Positions 17,510 through 25,027 of a stretch of DNA of 64,000 nt are shown here, piece by piece. Both the position numbers and the translations under genes were made by a program. The stretch's first letter is position 1. Each line of letters opens with the position of its first letter. This stretch comes from JACVRW01 sp963812415 (GTDB lineage: Bacteria; Actinomycetota; Thermoleophilia; Solirubrobacterales; Thermoleophilaceae), in the NCBI GenBank assembly GCA_963812415.1, contig CAWEVH010000032.1, forward strand, positions 62,001 through 126,000, in the 5' to 3' direction. Under the pieces are notes generated by a model. That model was not told the origin of the DNA, did no database searches, and worked only from the letters and a program-made list of their open reading frames with translations.

Positions 17510-17612
17510 CGAATGCGCCTGATGGGGCGGGGTCGAACCTTATGAACGCCCGACGATGGAAGAAGTCGCGCGCGCTGCGCGGCGATGGTAGCGAACAGTG
17601 CCACCGGATTAG

Positions 17613-18332
17613 TCAGGCATCCGCCACGGTGACCAGCTCCAGATTGGTGGCCAGGAGGTTGAGGACCGGTACCCCGCTCAGACCACGGTTGAGTCTCCAG
17701 ATCGGCTCAGCGAAGCGCGCCGCCGCGCGACCACTGCTCAGGCTGAGGGGCAGCATGTTCGCCCGGCGGAACTCCAGCACCGAGAAGCCGTGCCGTCCCA
17801 GCAGGGCGTGGGCGCTGCGCCGGTCGTACACCCTGTCGTTCGGCGCCCGTCCGTGGTAGTAGAGCCCGATCAGCTTGGCCATCCGCTCGAGATACGAGAA
17901 GCGATTCGGCAGCTTGTAGACGTAGAACCTCCCCCCCGGGGCGAGCACGCGCCGGATCTCCTCGAGGCTGGCGTCCGGATCATGGACGTGTTCGAGCACC
18001 CCGCAGCTGAGCACCGCGGCGAAGGCGCCGTCGTCGAAGGGCAGGCGCACCGGCTCCGAGGTGAGGTAGGCGCTCAGCTCCGGGAACCGCTCGAGCGGGT
18101 AGAACCCGTCGTTCGGGATGGCCTCGCGGTAGTCGAGCGCGGTCACGTCGATTCCCGCGTCCAGCAGCAGGCGTGTTACCTGGCCGTAGCCGCAGCCCCA
18201 GTCGAGCAGGCTCGCGGGGGCGTCGGCCGAGAGACGGGCGACGATCGAGTCGTATTCGCGCATTTGCGGTGCGGCGCGGAGGTGGATGTCGTCGCTTCGC
18301 CGTTCGGCGAGCCTGTCGACCACGGACGGCAC
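17613..18332 (-). CDS. Class I SAM-dependent methyltransferase (Methyltransf_11-like)
   Basis: 239 aa from GTG 18332. Motif I is 'SLLDWGCGYGQVTRLLLDAG', the acidic loop 'VTALDYREAI', motif II 'FAAVLSCGVLEHVHDPDASLEEIRRVLAPGGRFYVYKLPN', typical of ubiE/BioC-like enzymes acting on sugars in glycan clusters. It stands alone on the minus strand with its own TAGCAT -10-like element 6 nt upstream, divergent from the glycosyltransferase at 18376. About 100 bp between its stop and the preceding gene's start hold nothing that I recognise. Confidence 0.88.
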   Translation of the reverse strand: MPSVVDRLAERRSDDIHLRAAPQMREYDSIVARLSADAPASLLDWGCGYGQVTRLLLDAGIDVTALDYREAIPNDGFYPLERFPELSAYLTSEPVRLPFDDGAFAAVLSCGVLEHVHDPDASLEEIRRVLAPGGRFYVYKLPNRFSYLERMAKLIGLYYHGRAPNDRVYDRRSAHALLGRHGFSVLEFRRANMLPLSLSSGRAAARFAEPIWRLNRGLSGVPVLNLLATNLELVTVADA

Positions 18333-18338
18333 GCGGCG

Positions 18339-18344
18339 ATGCTA
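18339..18344 (-). promoter_or_regulatory. -10-like TAGCAT for the 18332 methyltransferase
   Basis: TAGCAT on the minus strand ends 6 nt before GTG 18332. The same GCTAGCAT sequence precedes the amidotransferase operon at 50493-50498. Confidence 0.45.
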
Positions 18345-18375
18345 GCGGACGGTCTGGCACCCTCCCGCATCGCCC

Positions 18376-19533
18376 GTGCGCATCTGTCTCGTCTACGACT
18401 GCCTCTTCCCGTACACCGTCGGCGGCGCCGAGCGGTGGTACCGGAACCTGGGCGAGCGCCTCGCGGCCGAGGGCCACGAGGTCACCTACCTGACGCTGCG
18501 GCAGTGGGAGCGCGGCGCCAGGAGCGACGTGCTGGGCGTGGACGTCGTCACCGTGGGGCCGCGGATGCAGCTCTACGCTGACGCCGGCCGGCGCCGGATC
18601 CTGCCGCCGCTCGTGTTCGGGCTGGGCGTGTTGTGGCATCTGCTTCGCCACGGACGCCGTTATGAGGTGGTGCACACGGCCTCGTTTCCATACTTCTCGC
18701 TGCTGGCGGCCGGCGCGCTTCGCCGGCTGCGCGGTTTTCAGCTCGTAGTGGACTGGCACGAGGTCTGGAGCCGGGAGTACTGGATCGAGTATCTGGGCGG
18801 GGTGGGCGGCCGATGCGGGCAGGCGATTCAGGCGCTCTGCCTGCGCATCCCGCAGCGCGCATTCTGCTTCTCCCGGCTGCATGCGCGCCGCCTTCGGGAC
18901 GGCGGCGTTCGCGGGCCGGTCACGGTGCTTGAGGGCGAGTACGGCGGCGATCTGGTGCCGCCAAAGGCACGAGCGCTGGAGGGCGACCCAGTGGTGGTGT
19001 TCGCCGGGCGCCTCATCCCTGAGAAGCGCGCCGCTGCGCTCGTCCCGGCGATCGCGCTCGCCCGCCGCAGCCTGCCCGGCCTGCGTGGGCTGATCCTAGG
19101 AGACGGGCCTGAGCGCGACGCAGTGGCGGCCGCGGTGACGGCTCACGGGCTGGACGGAGCGGTGGCGGTGCCCGGGTTCGTCGCTGCCGAGGAGTTGGAC
19201 CGTGCCATGCGTAAGGCGCTCTGCGTGGCACTCCCATCGCGCCGGGAGGGTTACGGCATGGTCGTGGTCGAGGCGTCCTCCAAGGCCACGCCGGCCGTGG
19301 TCGTAGCGGGCCCCGACAATGCCGCCACGGAGCTTGTGGAGGAGGGCGTGAACGGGGCGCTGGCAGCCACAGCCGATCCCGCCGACCTCGCCGCGGCCAT
19401 CCTCCGGATCAGCGAGGCGGGCATGGAGCTGCGCGAGTCCACCGCCCGCTGGTTCGAACGCAACTCCCGCCGGCTGTCAATTGGCGCGTCCCTGGAGCGG
19501 GTTGTGGCGGGCTACGGAGAGCAGGGCCGCTAG
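18376..19533 (+). CDS. GT4 family glycosyltransferase
   Basis: 385 aa from GTG 18376. N-terminus 'RICLVYDCLFPYTVGGAERWYRNL' has the GGAE loop of GT4 enzymes; the middle has 'LVVDWHEVWSREYWIEYLGG'. The C-terminal half has 'VVVFAGRLIPEKRAAALVPAIALA' (donor-site Arg/Lys), 'LILGDGPERDAV', 'VPGFVAAEELDRAM' and 'PSRREGYGMVVVEASSKATPAVVVAGPDNAATELVEEGVNG', which holds the E-x7-E motif. Retaining sugar transferase acting at the cytoplasmic side. It converges on the FkbM gene with a 4-bp overlap. Confidence 0.92.
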   Translation: MRICLVYDCLFPYTVGGAERWYRNLGERLAAEGHEVTYLTLRQWERGARSDVLGVDVVTVGPRMQLYADAGRRRILPPLVFGLGVLWHLLRHGRRYEVVHTASFPYFSLLAAGALRRLRGFQLVVDWHEVWSREYWIEYLGGVGGRCGQAIQALCLRIPQRAFCFSRLHARRLRDGGVRGPVTVLEGEYGGDLVPPKARALEGDPVVVFAGRLIPEKRAAALVPAIALARRSLPGLRGLILGDGPERDAVAAAVTAHGLDGAVAVPGFVAAEELDRAMRKALCVALPSRREGYGMVVVEASSKATPAVVVAGPDNAATELVEEGVNGALAATADPADLAAAILRISEAGMELRESTARWFERNSRRLSIGASLERVVAGYGEQGR

Positions 19534-20294
19534 AGCCTGCGATTGCGCAGGAAAAGCGTCTGGTTTCGAAACGCCGAGTCGAACCCCGGGGGGTCGTCGT
19601 CAGGGCGCTGCTGGACCTCGAGATAGATCGCCCGCACGGATTCCAGGAGCTCGGGGCGAATAGCCTGGAACAGCATCAGCTCGGTTCCCTCGGTGTCGAT
19701 CTTGAGTACGTCGACGGCCGGCACCGATCCGAGCACTTCCTCGAGCAGCTCGTTGATCCCGACGCAGTCCACCTCGATGGTCTCGCCGGTCGCGACTCCG
19801 ATACCGCCGTACCGGCCACTCTCCTCGACGCCGAAAGCGGCGCGCCCGTCAACGGTTGCGACCGCGGTCTCGTGAACCGAGTGGCGCTCCTCGTGGCCGG
19901 CGAGGTTTCGGCGCAGACGCTCGACGTTCCGCGGCACCGGCTCGTAAAGCCAGCAGCGGCAGAAGCGATTCCGAGTCAGGAAGTAGAGCGCGCTGATGCC
20001 GATGTTCGAGCCGATATCGACGACGGCCCGGGCGTCGCTGCCCGCGCCGTAGTCCTGGCGGCAGAACACCTCGTTGACGGTCCACATGTCGTGACGGCTG
20101 AAGAGGGTGGGCGCGACCGTCCCCAGTGGCGTGCGGACCCGGCACGCGTACGGGTACTCGCCCCGGCCGAGAAAGTACCGGGCGAGGTTCTCGCGGAGGT
20201 TCGGGTACAGGCGCCACATCCGCCAGAGCGCCACGTAGTTGTGGACGCCGAGCAGCTCCTTCGCCACCATCGAGGGGGGTCGCCCACCGAGCAT
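19530..20294 (-). CDS. FkbM family methyltransferase
   Basis: 254 aa from ATG 20294. Key blocks are 'AVVDIGSNIGISALYFLTRN' (SAM-binding motif I in its FkbM form), 'CRCWLYEPVPRNVERLRRNL', 'EVDCVGINELLEEV' and 'VDVLKIDTEGTELMLFQAI', the last being diagnostic for FkbM proteins. These enzymes usually O-methylate sugars or polyketides. Upstream is a TAGCCT -10-like hexamer 8 nt before the ATG. The gene stands between two glycosyltransferases of opposite orientation. Confidence 0.92.
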   Translation of the reverse strand: MLGGRPPSMVAKELLGVHNYVALWRMWRLYPNLRENLARYFLGRGEYPYACRVRTPLGTVAPTLFSRHDMWTVNEVFCRQDYGAGSDARAVVDIGSNIGISALYFLTRNRFCRCWLYEPVPRNVERLRRNLAGHEERHSVHETAVATVDGRAAFGVEESGRYGGIGVATGETIEVDCVGINELLEEVLGSVPAVDVLKIDTEGTELMLFQAIRPELLESVRAIYLEVQQRPDDDPPGFDSAFRNQTLFLRNRRL

Positions 20295-20302
20295 GCGAGG
20301 TC

Positions 20303-20308
20303 AGGCTA
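20303..20308 (-). promoter_or_regulatory. -10-like TAGCCT for the FkbM gene
   Basis: Minus-strand TAGCCT ends 8 nt before ATG 20294, within the 11-nt gap to the upstream gene and running into that gene's end. Confidence 0.4.
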
Positions 20309-21385
20309 ACGAGGACTGCTGGCGCTGGGTTCCGCCATGAGCGCTGCCATGAACTGTTCAGGACCGAACCGCTCCGCTATCGCCGTCGGCGTCGCCGGAG
20401 CGCCGGGCAGGCGCTCGAGAGCACCGGCGAGGGCCGCGTCCGAGTCGTAGCCGAGGACCGGCAGGCCCTCGTAGGCCGACGACCACACGGGGGAGCGAAC
20501 GATCACTGGGACGCCGGCCGCCAGCGCCTCGATGATCACGGTCGGCTGGGCCTCGTGTCCGGTCGAGGGCACCACGAGCGCGTCGACGCCTGCCAGGACC
20601 TCCTTGGCGGGGAGTGGGCCGACGAGCTCCACCGCCGCACCGAGCCCGAGCTGCTCGATCCGCGCCCGCAGCCTGCGCTCGTAGCCGGCGTCCTGCGCAA
20701 ACGCGGCCAGCACGAGCCGTTGCCACCGCGGGCGAACGGCGTCGGCGGCCAGCTCCTCCACGAGCTCGAGCAGGCCCTTCTCGGGGATCATCCGGCCGAG
20801 CGCCCCAAGAACGGCAGGCCCCTCGCGGGCCCTATCGCTCTCCCGTAGCGCCTCAAACGCGGCGAACTCCGAGTCGAGCAGGAAATTGTTGGCCTCCTGC
20901 ACCACGATTCCGGGAATCCGCTCGCGGTAGGACGCCGCGGCCGCCTCACCTACCACGAGCAGAGATCCGAAGCGCTTGTATGCGAAGCGCGCGCTTGCTC
21001 GGCGGGCGCTGTCCTGTTCGTGCATGACGTTCACCACTCGTGCCCGGGTGCGGGCAAGTCCAGACACGGCAAAGAGGTACGCCTGGACGCGTGCGGAGTT
21101 GGCCAGCACCAGCGTGCTGGAGTCGGCCGCGCGCAGCAGGGCCCCGCAGCGCCTGAGCGCCGCGCCCATGCGCGGCACGGCGGCGGGGCGGAACGGCGGG
21201 AAGTCCGCGTCGGTCACCGCCAGTCTGGCGTCCCGGCACCACCCGGCGAGCAGACTGTCGGCTGGACATACGACGCGAACCTCGAGCGCGAGGCGTTCGG
21301 CCGCGTGGCGGCCGATCCGCAGAGCGAAGCGCTGTCCCCCGCCCGCGATGTCCGCGTGGTCGATGATCCACAGCCGGGCCGCCAC
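20306..21385 (-). CDS. GT4 family glycosyltransferase, paralogue of the 29-30 kb gene
   Basis: 359 aa from GTG 21385. N-terminus 'LWIIDHADIAGGGQRFALRIGRHAAERLALEVRVVCPADS' is followed by 'NSARVQAYLFAVSGLARTRARVVNVMHEQDSARR'. The C-terminal half has 'VLGALGRMIPEKGLLELVEELA' and 'LAGVDALVVPSTGHEAQPTVIIEALAAGVPVIV', the GT4 donor motif. It aligns along its whole length with the gene at 29035-30100, including rare blocks such as MHEQDSARR, so the two arose by duplication. It has its own TAGTCT -10-like element 8 nt upstream. Confidence 0.9.
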   Translation of the reverse strand: MAARLWIIDHADIAGGGQRFALRIGRHAAERLALEVRVVCPADSLLAGWCRDARLAVTDADFPPFRPAAVPRMGAALRRCGALLRAADSSTLVLANSARVQAYLFAVSGLARTRARVVNVMHEQDSARRASARFAYKRFGSLLVVGEAAAASYRERIPGIVVQEANNFLLDSEFAAFEALRESDRAREGPAVLGALGRMIPEKGLLELVEELAADAVRPRWQRLVLAAFAQDAGYERRLRARIEQLGLGAAVELVGPLPAKEVLAGVDALVVPSTGHEAQPTVIIEALAAGVPVIVRSPVWSSAYEGLPVLGYDSDAALAGALERLPGAPATPTAIAERFGPEQFMAALMAEPSASSPR

Positions 21386-21393
21386 GGCGGACG

Positions 21394-21399
21394 AGACTA
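21394..21399 (-). promoter_or_regulatory. -10-like TAGTCT for the 21385 glycosyltransferase
   Basis: Minus-strand TAGTCT ends 8 nt before GTG 21385. Confidence 0.4.
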
Positions 21400-21444
21400 A
21401 CCGGTTTAACGAGGCCGTCGGCGAGCGTCCGGGCGCTCGCGGCG

Positions 21445-22234
21445 TCAGGCCCGGCTGGCGGGTTCCTTCGGCCGGACGATCGGCACCAGCAGGTCGTAGG
21501 CGAGGTAGTCGAGCAGCGGGACCCGCACCTGCGGGACCGGCAGGGGGCGAACGCCGAATCGCCGAAAACGGGGTTGACCCCGTGATTCACCAGTGTTCCA
21601 AAGCCGCCGATGTAAACCGGCTGCAACGGCACCCCGCCGCCGAGCTTTGCGAGGTCGCTCAACTCGCCGCCCGAGAACGGCACCTCGGTGCCCAGCTTCC
21701 AGGTGCCGCGCCGCTTCTGGATCCCCATCCAGGCGCGATACGGGGGCGACAGGCGGTTGGGGACGTTGACGACGGCGAGGCCGCCCGGCTTGACGAGCTC
21801 CAGGTGAGCGGCGACGACCTGCTGCCGGCGCTGCCCGAGGAAGTGCTCGCACAGCCCAAAGGACATGGAGACGTCGAAGCGGTCGCGCAGCTCGCCGGGA
21901 GCTCGAAGAGATCCGCCTCGACGACCTGGACCTCGAGCCCATGCTGGGAGAACCGCCGGCGCGACTGCTCGAGCGCCACGCTCGACCGATCGAGGACGGT
22001 CGCCCGGGCCCCGTGCAGCGCGTACAGGAGCGCGTTGGTGCCCTGCCCGGCACCGATCTCGATGACTCGAGCCCCTCGAATGAGCCAAAGCGGCGCTCCA
22101 CGAGGTCCCGCTGGTGCGCCAGCGGAGGCTCTGAAGCTCGACATCGAGGCTCTCTGGCGTTTCGTCGTGTTCGGACCACAGGCGATCCCAGTCCGCCTCC
22201 TGCTCGACTGCCGAGACCCCTGTGTCGCCCCCAC
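21445..22234 (-). pseudogene. Class I methyltransferase with several apparent frameshifts
   Basis: Pieces in three frames make one protein of about 260 aa: 'VEQEADWDRLWSEHDETPESLDVELQSLRW', 'HQRDLVERRFG', 'GARVIEIGAGQGTNALLYALHGARATVLDRS' (SAM motif I), 'HGLEVQVVEADLFELP', 'DRFDVSMSFGLCEHFLGQRRQQVVAAHLELVKPGG' (motif II), 'VPNRLSPPYRAWMGIQKRRGTWKLGTEVPF' and 'LLDYLAYDLLVPIVRPKEPASRA'. At least four shifts are needed (near 22215, 22115, 21900 and 21545). A TACGCT -10-like element 8 nt before GTG 22234 supports that start. Acceptor unknown. Confidence 0.65.
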
Positions 22235-22242
22235 GGGGCGTT

Positions 22243-22248
22243 AGCGTA
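22243..22248 (-). promoter_or_regulatory. -10-like TACGCT for the 22234 methyltransferase
   Basis: Minus-strand TACGCT ends 8 nt before GTG 22234; it decides the start of a gene whose first codons are frameshifted. Confidence 0.35.
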
Positions 22249-22315
22249 TCGCCCGCGCCAGGTCCTGACGCGAGCCCCCGAGCAGGTGGTGGCGAGCTAC
22301 GACGCAGGCAGCCGT

Positions 22316-22321
22316 TAGCCT
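22316..22321 (+). promoter_or_regulatory. -10-like TAGCCT for the 22331 methyltransferase pair
   Basis: TAGCCT ends 9 nt before GTG 22331, in the divergent interval with the previous gene. Confidence 0.4.
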
Positions 22322-22330
22322 GCCGACGCC

Positions 22331-22956
22331 GTGAGCTACCTCGAGCGACTGTTCCGCGCCACCGAGGAGGAGAACCGGCGGGTGATCTCTCTCGGCCATG
22401 GCGCCCCGGCCCGGCGCCTCGCTCCTCGATCTCGGCTGTGGCGATGGCGCCTGGACGATGAAGGTGGCTCGCCACGTGGGCGCCGAAAAGGTGCCGGGAC
22501 CCGCTGCCGCTCGAGGACGGGAGCGTCGACGTGGTCCACTCGAATCAGGTGATCGAGCACGTGCCGAAGACGGACGCCTTCATGCGGGAGATCGCGCGCG
22601 TGTTGAGGCCCGGCGGCTATGCGGTGGTGTCCACGAACAACCTCTCGAGCTGGCACAACGTGGTCTCGCTCACGGTCGGCTGGCAACCCACGCCCTGCCA
22701 CGTGAGCGACGAGGTGATCGTCGGCAACCCGGGCAACTTCGTCGAGGGGATGGAGTCGTATGCGCCCGGCCAGACGCATCTGCGCATCTTCACCGGACGC
22801 GCGCTCGCCGGGCTGGCCGCACACCACGGGCTGCGCGCGGACGCGCAGCTCGGCGCCGGCTACTACCCGCTGCCGCCCCGAGCCGCGAGCCTGCTCGCCC
22901 GGCTCGACCCGGTGCATGCCGCCTTCCTCGTGCAGCGCTACGAGCGCGCGCGGTGA
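22331..22956 (+). pseudogene. Class I methyltransferase with frameshift plus an internal deletion
   Basis: GTG 22331 begins 'SYLERLFRATEEENRRVISLGHG'; a shift near 22400 leads to SAM motif I 'ASLLDLGCGDGAWTMKVARHVGAEKV'. Immediately afterwards, in a third frame, comes 'PLPLEDGSVDVVHSNQVIEHVPKTDAFMREIARVLRPGGYAVVSTNNLSSWHNV'. In this family about 25-30 residues (the SAM ribose-binding acidic strand and motif post I) normally separate these blocks. They are absent at about 22490-22500, so DNA is missing and a read indel cannot explain it alone. The C-terminus (to 22956) is intact. It shares GTGA with the next methyltransferase. Confidence 0.7.
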
Positions 22957-23825
22957 AACGCTGCCTCGCCTGCGAGGCGACCTGGCGTTCCGAGGGCTGG
23001 AGCTGCCCGCGGTGCTCGTTCGAGCCGTCCGAGCGGAACGGCTTTCTCGCGTTCGCGCCGGAGCTGGAGGAGGACACGAGCTCCTACGACCCGGACCTGT
23101 CCCGACTGCTCGCCACGCTCGAGCCCCGGTCGTTCTGGTTTCGCTCGCGCAACCGTCTCCTGCTGCAGACGATGCGGCGGCACTATCGCCGGGCGGGCTC
23201 GCTCCTCGAGATCGGCTGCGGGACGGGCTTCGTGCTGAGCGCATTGGCCGACGCAAACCCGGCCCTGCGCGTGGCCGGGGGCGAGCTGCTCAGTTCCGGC
23301 CTCGAGCCTGCCCGCGAGCGCCTGCCGCAGGCCGACCTCTTCCAGCTCGACGCGCGCCGGCTGCCGTGGCGCGAGGAGTGGGACGTGCTGGGCGCCTTCG
23401 ACGTGCTCGAGCACATCGACGAGGACGAGGCCGTGCTCGCGGAAATGGCGCGCGCAGCGGTCCCCGGAGGTGGCCTGATGGTCACCGTGCCCCAGCATTC
23501 CTGGCTCTGGAGCGCCAGCGACGACCAGGCGCACCACAAGCGCCGCTATTCGCGCGCCGAGCTCGTCGGCAAGGTGGAGCGGGCCGGGTTCGCCGTGAGG
23601 CAGGTCACGTCGTTCGTCTCCAGCCTGCTTCCCGTGATGGCCGCCTCACGACTGGTGCGCCGCGGGGGTGGAGAAGAGGCGGACCTCGAGGCCGAGCTGT
23701 GCCCCGCCCGCCCGCTCAGCGCGCTGTTCGAGTTGAGTCTACGAGGGGAGCTCGCCCTGATCCGCCGGGGTGTGTCGCTTCCTGCGGGGGGCTCGCTCCT
23801 CGTGGTCGCCGAGCGGCGGGGCTGA
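22953..23825 (+). CDS. Class I methyltransferase with N-terminal zinc ribbon
   Basis: 290 aa from GTG 22953, overlapping the upstream stop. The N-terminus has paired cysteines (CLACEATWRSEGWSCPRC), a small zinc ribbon often placed before sugar methyltransferases. The catalytic domain has 'GSLLEIGCGTGFVLSALADANP' (motif I), 'DVLGAFDVLEHIDEDEAVLAEMARAAVPGGGLMVTVPQH' (motif II/III) and 'DQAHHKRRYSRAELVGKVERAGF'. Its last 110 bp overlap in antisense with the end of wecE. Longer in-frame upstream codons belong to the preceding gene's alternative frame. Confidence 0.88.
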   Translation: MKRCLACEATWRSEGWSCPRCSFEPSERNGFLAFAPELEEDTSSYDPDLSRLLATLEPRSFWFRSRNRLLLQTMRRHYRRAGSLLEIGCGTGFVLSALADANPALRVAGGELLSSGLEPARERLPQADLFQLDARRLPWREEWDVLGAFDVLEHIDEDEAVLAEMARAAVPGGGLMVTVPQHSWLWSASDDQAHHKRRYSRAELVGKVERAGFAVRQVTSFVSSLLPVMAASRLVRRGGGEEADLEAELCPARPLSALFELSLRGELALIRRGVSLPAGGSLLVVAERRG

Positions 23826-24969
23826 TCCTCGTCAGGGCGCCGACGACGCTTCGAATCACTCGCTCGATCTCCTCGTCGGTGAGCCCGTACCAGAGCGGGA
23901 GGCGCACGATGCGGGTGCTCACGTCGTCGGTCACCGTCAGCTCCCCGTGCGCCCGTCCATAGCGCCGGCCGGCCGGCGAGGAGTGCAGGGGGACGTAGTG
24001 GAACACGGCGTGCACGCCGTCCTCCTTCAGCGCCTCGATCAGCGGCATCTGCAGCTCGGGCCCGGGCAGCAGCAGGTGGTACATGTGACCGTTGTGGTCG
24101 GCCTCGTCGGGGATCACGGGGCGGCGTGCCAGGCCCTGGGCCTCGAGCGGCTCGAAGGCCTCGTGGTAGGCCTCCCAGATGGCGAGCCGGCCGGCCGTGA
24201 GCTGCTCCGCCCGCTCGAGCTGCGCCCAGAGGAAGGCCGTGGCCACTTCACTGGTCAGGTGCGACGAGCCGGTGTCGACCCAGGTGTACTTGTCGACCTC
24301 GCCGCGGAAGAAGCGAGCGCGGTTCGTGCCCTTCTCCTGGACGATCTCGGCTCGTTGCACGAGGTCGGGGTCGTTGACGAGCAGCGCTCCCCCCTCGCCG
24401 CAGTGGATGTTCTTCGTCTCGTGGAACGAGAGCGTGCCGAGCTGCGCGATGCCGCCCAGCTCCCGGCCGCGATAGCGCGAGAGCAGCGCGTGCGCCGCAT
24501 CCTCGATGACCAGCAGTCCATGGGCGCGCGCCACCGCCATGATCTCGTCCATCTCGCACCCCACACCGGCGTAGTGGACGACCACGACTGCCTTGGTGCG
24601 GGGAGTGACGGCCGCCTCGATCGCCGCCGCACTCACGCTCAGCGTGTCCGGTCGCACATCCACGAACACGGGCACGCCTCCGCGTCCGACGAAGGCGTTC
24701 GCCGTCGAGACGAAGGTGAACGAGGGCATGATCACCTCGTCACCCGGCTCGATCCCGGCGAGGGTGGCGCACATCTCCAGGGCGGCGGTGCAGGACGGGG
24801 TCATGAACGCGCGGCTGGCGCGCGTGCGCTGCTCGAGCCAGCGCGCGCACCGGTCCGCGTAGAAGCCGTTGCCCGACAGCTTGCCCCGGCTGATCGCGTC
24901 CTGGATGTAGGAGAACTCCTGGCCGACGACGTACGGCCGGTTGAACGGAATCCGATCTGATCCTGCCAC
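23716..24969 (-). CDS. wecE: dTDP-4-amino-4,6-dideoxygalactose transaminase (WecE/RffA)
   Basis: 417 aa from GTG 24969. It is collinear with RffA/WecE: 'IPFNRPYVVGQEFSYIQDAI', 'GFYADRCARWLEQRTRASRAFMTPSCTAALEM', 'GDEVIMPSFTFVSTANAF', 'VVVVHYAGVGCEMDEIM', 'GTLSFHETKNIHCGEGGALL' (PLP lysine in ETKN), 'GTNRARFFRGEVDKYTWVDTGSSHL' and 'AVFHYVPLHSSPAGRRYGR'. It transfers an amino group to dTDP-4-keto-6-deoxyglucose to make dTDP-Fuc4N. The usual family end falls near 23860; about 40 extra low-complexity residues run on and overlap the convergent methyltransferase, so the true stop may have been lost by an indel. A WecD-like acetyltransferase lies close by at 26056. Confidence 0.93.
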   Translation of the reverse strand: MAGSDRIPFNRPYVVGQEFSYIQDAISRGKLSGNGFYADRCARWLEQRTRASRAFMTPSCTAALEMCATLAGIEPGDEVIMPSFTFVSTANAFVGRGGVPVFVDVRPDTLSVSAAAIEAAVTPRTKAVVVVHYAGVGCEMDEIMAVARAHGLLVIEDAAHALLSRYRGRELGGIAQLGTLSFHETKNIHCGEGGALLVNDPDLVQRAEIVQEKGTNRARFFRGEVDKYTWVDTGSSHLTSEVATAFLWAQLERAEQLTAGRLAIWEAYHEAFEPLEAQGLARRPVIPDEADHNGHMYHLLLPGPELQMPLIEALKEDGVHAVFHYVPLHSSPAGRRYGRAHGELTVTDDVSTRIVRLPLWYGLTDEEIERVIRSVVGALTRISPAARRPRGASPPQEATHPGGSGRAPLVDSTRTAR

Positions 24970-24980
24970 GAGAGCGCCGA

Positions 24981-24986
24981 ACGCTA
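24981..24986 (-). promoter_or_regulatory. -10-like TAGCGT for wecE
   Basis: Minus-strand TAGCGT ends 11 nt before GTG 24969, in the divergent interval with the GT2 gene. Confidence 0.35.
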
Positions 24987-25012
24987 GCGCAGGCCGCCTA
25001 CCGCCCGTTCGC

Positions 25013-25018
25013 TATCCT
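25013..25018 (+). promoter_or_regulatory. -10-like TATCCT for the GT2-acetyltransferase-membrane protein operon
   Basis: TATCCT ends 9 nt before an in-frame TTG at 25028, favouring a leaderless start there. A competing GTG at 25082 is preceded by GGAGGAG at 25063-25069, 12 nt away, which would suit a leadered start. Confidence 0.35.
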
Positions 25019-25027
25019 CGCCGCCGG

